A stretch of 64,000 nt of DNA from contig JAPDPT010000001.1 in NCBI GenBank assembly GCA_034506315.1, positions 1 to 64,000 of the forward strand. The letters are read 5' to 3'. Each line of letters begins with the position of its first letter. The stretch's first letter is position 1. Source of the DNA: a candidate division KSB1 bacterium (GTDB lineage: Bacteria; Zhuqueibacterota; Zhuqueibacteria; Oleimicrobiales; Geothermoviventaceae). Shown in pieces: positions 18,228-25,830 of the stretch. Under the pieces are notes generated by a model that worked only from the letters and a program-made list of their open reading frames with translations, was not told the DNA's origin and searched no databases. Position numbers and translations under genes: made by a program.

Positions 18228-19145
18228 ATGAGAGGCATGGAGAGCGATCTATCCCGGGTTGAGGCCCTCGTTGGGGAAGTGACCAGCTTGCCCACTTTGC
18301 CCGAAGTCCTCGGTCGCCTCAACCGCCTCTTGGACGACCCGGACGCAAAGATCGGCGACGTCGCCGATGCCGTTCTGCGCGACCAGGCCCTTACGGCCAA
18401 TGTCCTCCGGTTGGTCAATTCCTCGTTCTTCGCCCGGCACCGACAGGTCGTGAACCTCCGGGAGGCCATCGTGTTCCTCGGCTTCCGGACGCTGCGGAAC
18501 CTTGTGACGACCACGGCCCTCATGCGATGCCTGCCGTGGCGGCACAAGCTGCTTCACCCCCGGCGCTTCTGGGAGCACTCGCTGGCCACGGCCATCGTGG
18601 CGCGACAGATTGCCGAGAATCTCGACTACACCGACACCGAATCGGCCTATCTCGGCGGGCTCGTTCACGACCTGGGCCTGGTTCTCATGAGCCAGTTCCT
18701 TCCGGAAGCGATGGCCGTCATCGTGCGGCGCATCGTCGAGGAGCACGTCAGCCTCGAGGAGGCGGAACGGGACGTCCTGGGCGTTGGCCATACCGCCTTT
18801 GGAGCCTGGTTAGGAAAACATTGGGCCTTCCCCCAGGAGCTCATCGACGTGATGTACTACCACGAGGATCCCATTGAGTCGACGCCCAATGCTCATCTGG
18901 TGGCGCTGGTCTCCGTGGCAGACACCTTCTGCCTCTCGGCGGGGCTCGGCTGCGGTCTCACGGGCTACTGGAGCCGTGTGATCGAAGAGGCGCCGTCCTG
19001 GAAGATCCTGAAGGGGGCGTTCCCGGTACTGGCACGCACGGACTGGGCCCGCTTTCGTATGGACCTGGAATCCCAGTCCGATGAGATCCGGGACCTCGTG
19101 GAGACGATGTTCGAACCGCAAAACGAAGAGGTACTTGCCTGGTGA
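18228..19145 (+). CDS. HDOD-domain signalling protein (second copy)
   Basis: A 305-aa HDOD protein with the same order of landmarks as the first copy: VTSLPTLPEVLGRL, LRLVNSSFFAR, LGFRTLRNLVTTTALM, LGGLVHDLGLVLMSQFLP and GHTAFGAWLGKHW. Start ATG 18228 has GAGGGGTG upstream that overlaps the cheR stop, and its own stop overlaps the cheB start (GTGA). It is therefore translated in step with the CheR/CheB adaptation enzymes. Its molecular role is not known; a structural or signalling adaptor is likely because HDOD domains lack the HD metal ligands. Confidence 0.92.
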   Translation: MRGMESDLSRVEALVGEVTSLPTLPEVLGRLNRLLDDPDAKIGDVADAVLRDQALTANVLRLVNSSFFARHRQVVNLREAIVFLGFRTLRNLVTTTALMRCLPWRHKLLHPRRFWEHSLATAIVARQIAENLDYTDTESAYLGGLVHDLGLVLMSQFLPEAMAVIVRRIVEEHVSLEEAERDVLGVGHTAFGAWLGKHWAFPQELIDVMYYHEDPIESTPNAHLVALVSVADTFCLSAGLGCGLTGYWSRVIEEAPSWKILKGAFPVLARTDWARFRMDLESQSDEIRDLVETMFEPQNEEVLAW

Positions 19146-20239
19146 GCCCGCAAGCGGCGCGAACTCGAGTGCTTATTGTCGACGACTCCGCGGTGATGCG
19201 GTTGGTGCTGCGACGCATGGTCGAAAAAGCCGGCTTCGAGGTGGTGGGGACGGCCGCCGAAGGCGTGGAGGCCGTCGAACAGGCCCTCCGCACCCGGCCG
19301 GACGTGATCACCCTCGACGTCGAGATGCCTGGGATGGACGGCCTGCAGGCACTCGACGAACTGACCAAGCGCACCTCGGCAGGCATTCTGATGGTCAGCA
19401 ATCTGACCCGAACCGGCGCCGAGGTCACCCTGGAGGCCCTGGAACGAGGGGCTTTCGACTACATCCCCAAGACCAACGGCCTTGACGAGCGGTTCGAAGC
19501 AGAACTGATCCGCAAGATCCGCCTGGCAAGCTCCTTCGCCCGCAGCCGGAGGAAAGCCCCCGAGCGCGAGGCGAAACAGGAGCACCCTGCACCTGTCTAC
19601 CCTACCCTGCCGCCGGTGCGGTTCCACCAAGACCCTACCCGAGAGGCCGTACTCATCGGATCCTCCACCGGCGGTCCCAGGGCGCTTTCTTGGATTATCC
19701 CCTCCCTGCCCCAGGGCTTTCCATTGGGAATCGTGATCGCTCAGCACATGCCTCCCATGTTCACCGGCGCCTTGGCGGAACGGCTGGACCGGGAATCCCA
19801 GTTGCGGGTCAAGGAGGCCGAGGACGGCGAGCCCATCTTGCCTGGCTGTGTGTACGTGGCGCCCGGAGGGAAGCAGACGACGGTAGTAAGGCAGGAACCG
19901 GGCAGCGTGCCGATCCTTCGGCTCCGCGACAGTGACCCGGTCAGGGAGATCTTCGCCCCCAGCGTGGACGTGATGATGCTCTCGGCCGTGGAGGCTTATC
20001 CTGGACCCTGCCTCGGGGTGGTCCTCACAGGAATGGGCAGCGACGGACGGCGCGGGATGGGAGCCATCAAGGAGGCGGGCGGGATTACCCTGGTCCAGGA
20101 CCGCTCCTCGTGCGTGGTGGCGGGGATGGTGCGGGCCTGTCTGGAAGCGAAAGTTGCCGATGCAGAAGTACCCCTGGCCCAGCTGCCGGGACTGATGTCG
20201 GAAATTGTGGGAGGAACACGATGGGCCTCAGGGTCCTGA
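19142..20239 (+). CDS. cheB: CheB protein-glutamate methylesterase
   Basis: Removes methyl groups from chemoreceptors and can deamidate glutamines (365 aa). The receiver domain has phospho-acceptor Asp59 in LDVEMPGMDG; a linker of ~40 residues follows. The catalytic domain carries the triad Ser175 (GSSTGG), His202 (AQHMPP) and Asp301 (GMGSDG), with spacing close to that of Salmonella CheB. GTG 19142 overlaps the preceding stop. Together with CheR it completes an adaptation pair, although the receptors and CheA must be encoded elsewhere. Confidence 0.96.
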   Translation: MSPQAARTRVLIVDDSAVMRLVLRRMVEKAGFEVVGTAAEGVEAVEQALRTRPDVITLDVEMPGMDGLQALDELTKRTSAGILMVSNLTRTGAEVTLEALERGAFDYIPKTNGLDERFEAELIRKIRLASSFARSRRKAPEREAKQEHPAPVYPTLPPVRFHQDPTREAVLIGSSTGGPRALSWIIPSLPQGFPLGIVIAQHMPPMFTGALAERLDRESQLRVKEAEDGEPILPGCVYVAPGGKQTTVVRQEPGSVPILRLRDSDPVREIFAPSVDVMMLSAVEAYPGPCLGVVLTGMGSDGRRGMGAIKEAGGITLVQDRSSCVVAGMVRACLEAKVADAEVPLAQLPGLMSEIVGGTRWASGS

Positions 20240-20595
20240 TCGCCGACGATTCGGACGTCATGCGAAAGATTATCCTGCGCAATCTGCGCCTGGCGGGATA
20301 TGCGGTCGATAAGTGTTACGAAGCGAGGCACGGCTTCGAAGCCCTCTATCATCTCTCTAAGGACGACGTCGATCTCATCCTCAGCGATATCAACATGCCG
20401 GAGATGGACGGGCTGGAGTTCATCCGCAAGGTGCGGCAAATGCCCCTTTCCAAGCGGGTCCCCATTATTGTGATTACCAGCGAGGGATCGCAGCAGATGG
20501 TCCGGGAGGCCGTGGCCGCAGGCGCCGACGGCTTCATCGTCAAGCCCTTCACCCCGGAAAAACTTCAGGACCGACTGCAGCAGGTACTGCGCTGA
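20221..20595 (+). CDS. cheY: CheY-like response regulator
   Basis: A 124-aa receiver: acidic pair Asp9-Asp10, phospho-acceptor Asp56 in LSDINMPEMDG, Thr in IVITSEG and Lys in FIVKPFTPE. It is closer to canonical CheY than the other two stand-alone receivers. ATG 20221 lies inside the last 19 bases of cheB with GGAGG just upstream, indicating translational coupling. It is probably the diffusible output of the chemosensory pathway and the likely target of the phosphatase encoded next. Confidence 0.93.
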   Translation: MGLRVLIADDSDVMRKIILRNLRLAGYAVDKCYEARHGFEALYHLSKDDVDLILSDINMPEMDGLEFIRKVRQMPLSKRVPIIVITSEGSQQMVREAVAAGADGFIVKPFTPEKLQDRLQQVLR

Positions 20596-20685
20596 GAGGC
20601 AAGACTTCCGCTTTCTAATCGGACGGGCCAGAATCGGGACGGAGGCAGCAATCGTGCAGAGAGCTGAAGCATCGAGGTCGAGCCG

Positions 20686-21156
20686 ATGGACGTGACAACG
20701 CTTCTCGGACAAACAGTTCCTGAAATCCTCTCGGCCATTACCGGCTCGAAAGTGACCCCAGTCGAGGAGCCACAAGCCTTCTGGGAGGAGCGGGACGAGC
20801 CAGCCCTGACCGCCATGTCGGGCCTCCGCGGCGACGTGAACGGCATCTTGGCCCTCCGGTGCGACCGACGGACCGCGATCAAGCTGTTTGAGCGGGTCGT
20901 GGTAGGACACGCCCAGGCCAATGAGGAAAACGTCCGCGATCTTCTGGCGGAGATCCTGAACCTCGTCATCGGGCAGATCAAAGCCGGGCTCCTCTTCCAG
21001 GGGAAAGAGGTCCGCCACTCCCTGCCCTCGGTCCTCAGCGAGGAGGGGGAAAGTGAGCTCTACGGCTTCGAGTCGGAACCGCCTCTGATCCTCGACTCGG
21101 ATCTGGGGCGATTCGAGGTCCACTTCGTGCCAATGGAAGAGTATGAGTCTCCCTAA
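20686..21156 (+). CDS. cheX: CheX/CheC-family CheY-P phosphatase
   Basis: A 156-aa protein carrying one exact copy of the CheC/CheX/FliY phosphatase signature D-x3-E-x2-N-x21-P: Asp85, Glu89, Asn92 and Pro114. A single active site in a short protein is the CheX arrangement. Expected role: dephosphorylating the CheY-type receivers made by this cluster. The last 14 bases overlap the start of the following gene, which has a related but degenerate domain. ATG 20686 starts the conserved fold; no strong ribosome site is seen in front of it. Confidence 0.85.
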   Translation: MDVTTLLGQTVPEILSAITGSKVTPVEEPQAFWEERDEPALTAMSGLRGDVNGILALRCDRRTAIKLFERVVVGHAQANEENVRDLLAEILNLVIGQIKAGLLFQGKEVRHSLPSVLSEEGESELYGFESEPPLILDSDLGRFEVHFVPMEEYESP

Positions 21157-22228
21157 GACCGAAATCGACCTCCGGAAAGAACCTTCGGAGGCCGTTGATG
21201 CCCAGGCGGACCTGCTGCGCCTGAAGTGCAAGAAGCTCGCCCTCTCCATTCAGGAGCGCCTCAACGAGGACCTTCCGGTCCTCCTGAACCGGGAGTGCGA
21301 GTGTTCGGTGGGAGGGACCTGCCTCGCCACGCAGGAACAGCTCCGCGAGCTGCCCACGCGGGCTACCGACTTCTGGCTGATCCTCCACGGGCTGGACGAC
21401 ACCGTGCAGCTCCTCATTCACCTGCCCTTCGCCGTGGGAATCGCATTTTCGGGGCTCCTCCTCGTCATGGCCGACAATCGGATCCGCGAGCGAATGCAGG
21501 AACAGGAGGCAAACCAGGAAGACCTGGAGGTGCTCCTTGAGGTAGGCAATCAGTTGCGCGGCGGGCTTATGCGAACCCTCCGCAAGATCGCCTACCGGGA
21601 CGTGCCGTTAAACCTCGTCGGTCTCCGGCAGGGAACCGAACCGCCGGAAGTCCTCCGGAGCGGCTACGCCTGCGTGTACCCGGTCACGATCCGCATCTCT
21701 CGGCTTCTGGCCGATCGCTTCGAGATCATCGCCGACCTGGCCGGACTGGCCAGGGCCTTCGGGATTCGTACCAGCGAGGCGGATCTGGTGCGTCTGGTGA
21801 CCGGACCGGGTACGGAAGAACCAGCCCCGAGCCGAGGCGGAGCGGTGGTGATCGGGGGGACAGCTGGGAGCGACGTGCTGCGCAAGACGCTTTCCGACCT
21901 CGGCTACGAGATCCTCCACCCGCCCGATGTGCGACGGCTTATCGAGCAGCTTCAGGCCAGACAGGTCCAGCTCATCGTGATCGATGCGGACGAGGAGGTC
22001 GACAAGGCGCTTCGTCTGGTCCAGCTCCTCCGGAGCTTCACGCGCGACTGCCCCATCCTGGTGGGCGCGCGAACCTGGACCCGGGAGAACCTCTTCGCTG
22101 GCGTGCGGGCTGGCGTCACCGGCTTCCTCACCAAACCCTATCGGTTTGAGGCGCTGCGCGAGAAAGTGGCAGTCCAGTGCTCTGAGGCGGAACAAACCCC
22201 TCAGTCAGTCCCGAACGAGGCCCGATAG
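21143..22228 (+). CDS. CheC-like domain fused to a degenerate receiver domain
   Basis: A 361-aa protein that I do not recognise as a named family. Residues ~30-210 resemble a CheC/FliN-type fold with a relic of the phosphatase motif (Glu129, Glu133, Asn136, but Pro155 only 18 residues after Asn). Residues ~233-345 form a receiver-like domain. It keeps the central Asp281 (IVIDAD) and Lys331 (FLTKPY), but the acidic pair is replaced by Gly238-Gly239 and the Thr/Ser position by Gly-Ala. It therefore probably binds rather than cycles phosphate. It overlaps cheX by 14 nt and may be a scaffold or regulatory partner of CheX or CheY. Confidence 0.65.
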   Translation: MSLPKTEIDLRKEPSEAVDAQADLLRLKCKKLALSIQERLNEDLPVLLNRECECSVGGTCLATQEQLRELPTRATDFWLILHGLDDTVQLLIHLPFAVGIAFSGLLLVMADNRIRERMQEQEANQEDLEVLLEVGNQLRGGLMRTLRKIAYRDVPLNLVGLRQGTEPPEVLRSGYACVYPVTIRISRLLADRFEIIADLAGLARAFGIRTSEADLVRLVTGPGTEEPAPSRGGAVVIGGTAGSDVLRKTLSDLGYEILHPPDVRRLIEQLQARQVQLIVIDADEEVDKALRLVQLLRSFTRDCPILVGARTWTRENLFAGVRAGVTGFLTKPYRFEALREKVAVQCSEAEQTPQSVPNEAR

Positions 22229-22274
22229 GAGGGCCGCGGAAGGGCAGGAACGCGGAAGTTAATCAGGGTCGCCC

Positions 22275-23495
22275 ATGCCTACGTTTTCCTATAAGGCCGT
22301 TACGTACGAAGGCGAGATCGTACAGCGCACCATGGAAGCCTCTGACCGCAGGGCGGTCCTCGAGTTTCTGGATAAATCGGGGATGATCCCCCTGGAGGTC
22401 AACGAAGCCCGCGGTCTGGCCGCCTCAGGTCTGGCTAAGGTGAACCTCAGCGGGCAGAAGAAGGTGAAGCTGGAAGACCTCGTTCTCTTCACCAAGCAGT
22501 TGGTCACGTTGTTGAAAGCGGGCGTCCCTCTCCTGTCCTCCCTTGAGGCTCTGTACGAGCAGAGCGAGCACCCCACAATGCGCCAGGTCATCTCCGACCT
22601 CTACCGAGACGTTGAGGGAGGGTCCAGCCTTTCCGACGCCATGGCCAAACACAAGCGGGTATTTCCGGAGCTATACGTCAACAGCGTGCGGGCGGGGGAA
22701 CTGAGCGGCGCCCTGGACCAGGTGCTCGAGCGCCTTTCCACGCTTCTGGAGCACGACAAGGCTACCCGTACCAAAGTGAAATCCGCCATGCGTTATCCCC
22801 TGATCGTGATCGCGTCCCTCGGGGTAGCCGCAGCGGCCCTCATGACCTTTGTGGTGCCCAGATTTGCGGAGATGTTTCTGCAATCCGGAATGGAGCTGCC
22901 TCTGCCCACCAAGATTCTGATCGCCGCAAGCAATGGCTTCAAACGCTACTGGCACATCGGGGCGGGCGCCCTCTTCGCCGGATTCGTCTTCTTCAAGCAG
23001 TTCACCCGGACCGAGAGAGGCCGGTACGAGTGGGACCGTTTCAAACTGAAACTGCCGGTCTTCGGTCCGCTGGTGCTGAAAGTCGCGATGTCTCGCTTTG
23101 CCCGCATGTTTCAGACTCTGAACAGCTCCGGGATGCCCATCCTCCAGACCCTGGACATTGTGGCCGAGACGGTGGGAAATGAGGTGGTCAAGCGGGAGAT
23201 CCGGCGCGTCTCCGACGGTGTGCGCCGCGGCGAGGGAATCGCCGATCCGCTCCGCCAGAGCAAACTCTTCCCCCCGATGGTGGTGCGCATGATCGCCATC
23301 GGCGAGCAAAGTGGGAGCCTGGACAACATGCTCTACAGCATCTCCGAGCACTACGACCTCGAGGTAGACTACGCAGTGAAGAACCTGACCACCATGATCG
23401 AGCCGATGCTGACGGTGGGGCTTGGGATCATTGTCGTGTTCTTCGCCCTCTCCATTTTCCTCCCCATGTGGAGCATGACAAATCTCGCGCAGTAG
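22275..23495 (+). CDS. pilC: Inner-membrane platform protein PilC/GspF
   Basis: A 406-aa polytopic protein with the two repeated GspF domains (about residues 70-190 and 270-395) and three transmembrane segments (after ~170, ~215 and at the C-terminus ILGIIVVFFALSIFLPMW-like region). The N-terminus FSYKAVTYEGEIVQRTMEA is the usual PilC start. It couples the PilB motor to pilin polymerisation. It comes directly before the pilin genes, but a 291-nt gap with its own promoter-like element separates them. Confidence 0.95.
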   Translation: MPTFSYKAVTYEGEIVQRTMEASDRRAVLEFLDKSGMIPLEVNEARGLAASGLAKVNLSGQKKVKLEDLVLFTKQLVTLLKAGVPLLSSLEALYEQSEHPTMRQVISDLYRDVEGGSSLSDAMAKHKRVFPELYVNSVRAGELSGALDQVLERLSTLLEHDKATRTKVKSAMRYPLIVIASLGVAAAALMTFVVPRFAEMFLQSGMELPLPTKILIAASNGFKRYWHIGAGALFAGFVFFKQFTRTERGRYEWDRFKLKLPVFGPLVLKVAMSRFARMFQTLNSSGMPILQTLDIVAETVGNEVVKREIRRVSDGVRRGEGIADPLRQSKLFPPMVVRMIAIGEQSGSLDNMLYSISEHYDLEVDYAVKNLTTMIEPMLTVGLGIIVVFFALSIFLPMWSMTNLAQ

Positions 23496-23588
23496 CATCC
23501 CACGGCCTAGCCCGTCCACAAGACCCGTTGCCCCACCCGTCGGTGCCATTTCGGCACACCCATCCCGATCTGGAACGCCGACGTCGGC

Positions 23589-23621
23589 GGATCCTAAAGG
23601 TTCGTCGACTTTGGCCGATCC
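23589..23621 (+). other. Hairpin in the pilC-pilin intergenic region
   Basis: GGATC (23589-23593) pairs with GATCC (23617-23621) and CTAAAG (23594-23599) with CTTTGG (23609-23614), leaving a two-base bulge and a 9-nt loop. No T-run follows, so it is not a clear terminator. It lies upstream of the candidate sigma-54 site and could be part of the pilC 3' end or an activator-region element. Confidence 0.3.
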
Positions 23622-23678
23622 ATAAGCGTGAATCCTGCGCCGGTCCGAGTCTTTGGTCCCTGTGGCCAACACGGTGTA

Positions 23679-23694
23679 TGGCACAGGTTTTGGG
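23679..23694 (+). promoter_or_regulatory. Candidate sigma-54 (-24/-12) promoter of the pilin gene
   Basis: TGGCAC at 23679-23684 is followed at the correct distance by TTGG at 23690-23693. Compared with the consensus TGGCAC-N5-TTGC, only the final C differs (GG-N10-GG instead of GG-N10-GC). It lies about 95-105 nt before the pilin ATG. A sigma-54 activator is encoded in the same cluster (15810), and pilin genes are classical sigma-54 targets. Confidence 0.45.
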
Positions 23695-23786
23695 AAAACG
23701 ATAGGAGGAGCGCGGGAAAAGGCCGGCGGGATCCCGAAGCCGGGCAGAGATGAGGAAGGTTTTAACGAGAAAGGGAGGTCCCAACC

Positions 23787-24116
23787 ATGAGGAAGCTGCG
23801 CAATCAGAAGGGTTTCACCCTGATCGAGCTGGTGATCGTGATTGTGATCATCGGCATCTTGGCGGCGGTCGCCATCCCGAAGTTTGTGGACCTGCGCGCC
23901 AACGCCGAGGCCAGCGCTTGCAAGTCGAACCAGGCCGCTATCGAAACGGCCATCTCGCTCTACGTCGCCGAGAACGGCGAGGCTCCCTCGGACCTGGAGG
24001 ACGTGGCGCCCTACATGGCCGGCGGGGAGCTCCCCGAATGCCCGAGCGGCGGAACCTACTCGCTGACGGGCGGCGGCCTGAAGGTTACCTGCAGCGAGAC
24101 GAATCACCAGCGGTGA
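23787..24116 (+). CDS. pilA: Major type IV pilin / major pseudopilin
   Basis: A 109-aa prepilin with the class III signal MRKLRNQKG|FTLIELVIVIVIIGILAAVAIP; cleavage follows Gly9 and Glu14 becomes the essential Glu5 of the mature subunit. The body is short (~75 residues) and contains three cysteines, ending in a Gly-rich strand (YSLTGGGLKV) like the minimal pilins and GspG-type pseudopilins. A strong GGGAGG ribosome site, a private promoter candidate and a terminator-like hairpin right after the stop all suggest that it is the highly expressed structural subunit. Confidence 0.9.
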   Translation: MRKLRNQKGFTLIELVIVIVIIGILAAVAIPKFVDLRANAEASACKSNQAAIETAISLYVAENGEAPSDLEDVAPYMAGGELPECPSGGTYSLTGGGLKVTCSETNHQR

Positions 24117-24145
24117 TCCTTCGGCAACCCAAAGAGATTTGACCC

Positions 24146-24180
24146 GAGGGGAAGCGTCCGGTGCGCGGACGTTTCCCCTT
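24146..24180 (+). terminator. Strong hairpin after the pilin gene
   Basis: A 15-bp stem (24146-24160 with 24166-24180, two G-T wobbles) closes a GTGCG loop. Any T-rich part lies within the 3' arm (TTTCCCCTT), so it may be a terminator, a partial terminator or an mRNA 3'-protecting stem. It lies 30 nt after the pilin stop and could lower expression of the minor pilins relative to the pilin. Confidence 0.6.
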
Positions 24181-24288
24181 GCCACATCTGGCCTGATCCC
24201 GCATCGGTGGCGAGAGGCGGCAGGCGCAAGCACAAGCGGCAAATCGATGGTAGGAAGGCGAGCCGACGAGAAACCCGAGGGATAGGCA

Positions 24289-24810
24289 GTGAGACCTTTC
24301 CGTGCGACAAGGCCCGCCCCAGGCCCGCGGGGGTTTAGCCTGGTGGAGCTGACGGTGGTGTTGGGGATCGCCGCCATCCTGGCGGCCGTGGCGATCGTCA
24401 AGACCACCGCCGGCAGCGAGCGAGTGCGGCTCAAAGCGGCGGCCAAGAAGCTGGAAGCGGACATCCACTACGCCCAAGAGCAGGCGATGAACCTGGGCCG
24501 GGAAGTGCAGGTTCGCCTCGACCTCCAGAACAATCGCTACTCCCTTACCTGGGCGGATGGTACGCCCCTGAAAACTCCCGCCGGAGCTCGCGATTACGTG
24601 GTCCAATTCGGCCAGGGCGACTACCGATCCGTGCAGCTCACGGGCTCCGCCGTACCCGGTCTCGTCCTGCGTTTCCGGCCGGACGGGCGCCCTTATCACC
24701 TCTCCGGCCCCTTGACGGATCGGTTGCTGCTGGCCCGTCTGGGTACACGCTACGCGGTCATGATCGACCCCGGCACAGGCAATCTGGAACTCCTGGAGGT
24801 GGGAGATTGA
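24289..24810 (+). CDS. Minor pilin, GspH/FimT-like
   Basis: A 173-aa prepilin (GTG start) with MRPFRATRPAPGPRG|FSLVELTVVLGIAAILAAVAIV; Glu20 provides the mature Glu5. The order of the next genes and the body (YAQEQAMNLGREVQVRLD followed by beta strands) match GspH/FimT minor pseudopilins. It is the first of a run of five pilin-like genes with overlapping ends. Confidence 0.88.
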   Translation: MRPFRATRPAPGPRGFSLVELTVVLGIAAILAAVAIVKTTAGSERVRLKAAAKKLEADIHYAQEQAMNLGREVQVRLDLQNNRYSLTWADGTPLKTPAGARDYVVQFGQGDYRSVQLTGSAVPGLVLRFRPDGRPYHLSGPLTDRLLLARLGTRYAVMIDPGTGNLELLEVGD

Positions 24811-25250
24811 AACCCATGTTGTCCTTCAAGAAACGAGGCCAGCTGCCCAAGACTGGACAAGGCCGCCCGGTCACGCAAGGGGGATTCACCCTGGTTGAAA
24901 TCATTCTGCTGGTCGTGCTGATCGCCGTGGCCATTCCGCCCATCCTGCGCCTGTTTGGCATCAGCATTCTGGGGAGCGTCGGCGCCGAGGCGCGCACGAA
25001 GGCCATCTTCTACGCCCAGGAGAAACTGGAGCAGATCATTAACGAGAAAAGCGTCGCAGGCGGTTTTGCTACCGTGGTGACGCCAAACCGGTACCCTCCC
25101 GATTCTCCCGAGGAGGGCTACCAGCGATTCGTCACCATCGACACGACGGGGATGGTTTACAACGGTGTTCGCTTTGCACGGGTGGTGGTCACCGTGCGTC
25201 ACGCAGGTATCCCCGACGTGAGCCTCGAGACCTGGATCACAAATTACTGA
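24807..25250 (+). CDS. Minor pilin, GspI/PilV-like
   Basis: A 147-aa prepilin with an unusually long leader ending QGG|FTLVEIILLVVLIAVAIPP; Glu31 is the mature Glu5. The sequence AKAIFYAQEKLEQI-like segment (residues ~65-80) is typical of GspI/PilV minor subunits. TTG 24807 overlaps the preceding stop; ATG 24816 with GGGAGA upstream is an equally good start. Confidence 0.85.
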   Translation: MKPMLSFKKRGQLPKTGQGRPVTQGGFTLVEIILLVVLIAVAIPPILRLFGISILGSVGAEARTKAIFYAQEKLEQIINEKSVAGGFATVVTPNRYPPDSPEEGYQRFVTIDTTGMVYNGVRFARVVVTVRHAGIPDVSLETWITNY

Positions 25251-25269
25251 GTCGAGCTCCGCAAGGGCC

Positions 25270-25830
25270 ATGGTTAGGGGTACGCACATCTTCTTCCGCA
25301 AGCCGCCATGTGCGCTTCCACTGGGAGGGAAGCGAGAGCGGCAGCCGAAAGGTGCAAGCTGCGGCTACACCATGCTGGAGCTCGTCATTGTCATTGCATT
25401 GGTGGCCGTGCTCTCCTTGGTCCTGGGCCGTCTCCTCCTTTCGGGTGTGGACGCCTTCCATTACACCACGAACCGCAAGGAGGCCCTGCGGCAGGCGCGC
25501 ATCGCCCTGAACGCCATCTCGCGCGAACTGCGCCAGATCCGGGACAGCCAAAGCATCGTGCTGGCGGGCCGCTACGCCATTTCGTTCGTAACCGTTGAGG
25601 GCGAGGATGTAAGCCTTACCACCGGAGAAGGGACCGTCTTGCGGAACGGAGTTGCCGTGGCCCGCAACGTCTCCGAATTCGAACTCCACTACTACACCCA
25701 GGATGGGAAAGAATTGGCCACGCCTGTCGTGGACCGGACGCAGATCCGGGCGATCCGTGTGGTAATCGGCGTGGACGTGGGGGGAAAAGAAATCCAGCTG
25801 AACACTGAGGTGCGACCGAGGAACCTATGA
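25270..25830 (+). CDS. Minor pilin, GspJ/PilW-like
   Basis: A 186-aa prepilin with a long leader and the processing site CG|YTMLELVIVIALVAVLSLVLG; Glu37 is the mature Glu5. The following helix (EALRQARIALNAISRELRQI) and the beta-rich body resemble GspJ/PilW. Its stop overlaps the ATG of the next gene. Confidence 0.87.
   Translation: MVRGTHIFFRKPPCALPLGGKRERQPKGASCGYTMLELVIVIALVAVLSLVLGRLLLSGVDAFHYTTNRKEALRQARIALNAISRELRQIRDSQSIVLAGRYAISFVTVEGEDVSLTTGEGTVLRNGVAVARNVSEFELHYYTQDGKELATPVVDRTQIRAIRVVIGVDVGGKEIQLNTEVRPRNL

Noticed and set aside
23496-23786. c-di-GMP (GEMM) riboswitch ahead of the pilin gene
   Set aside because: The conserved CACGCACAGGGCAAACC-type core is absent, although the gap holds a hairpin.
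22671-24464. Long minus-strand open frame (about 600 codons) across pilC, the gap and the pilin genes
   Set aside because: It runs opposite to three clear genes and has low-complexity composition, so it is a shadow.
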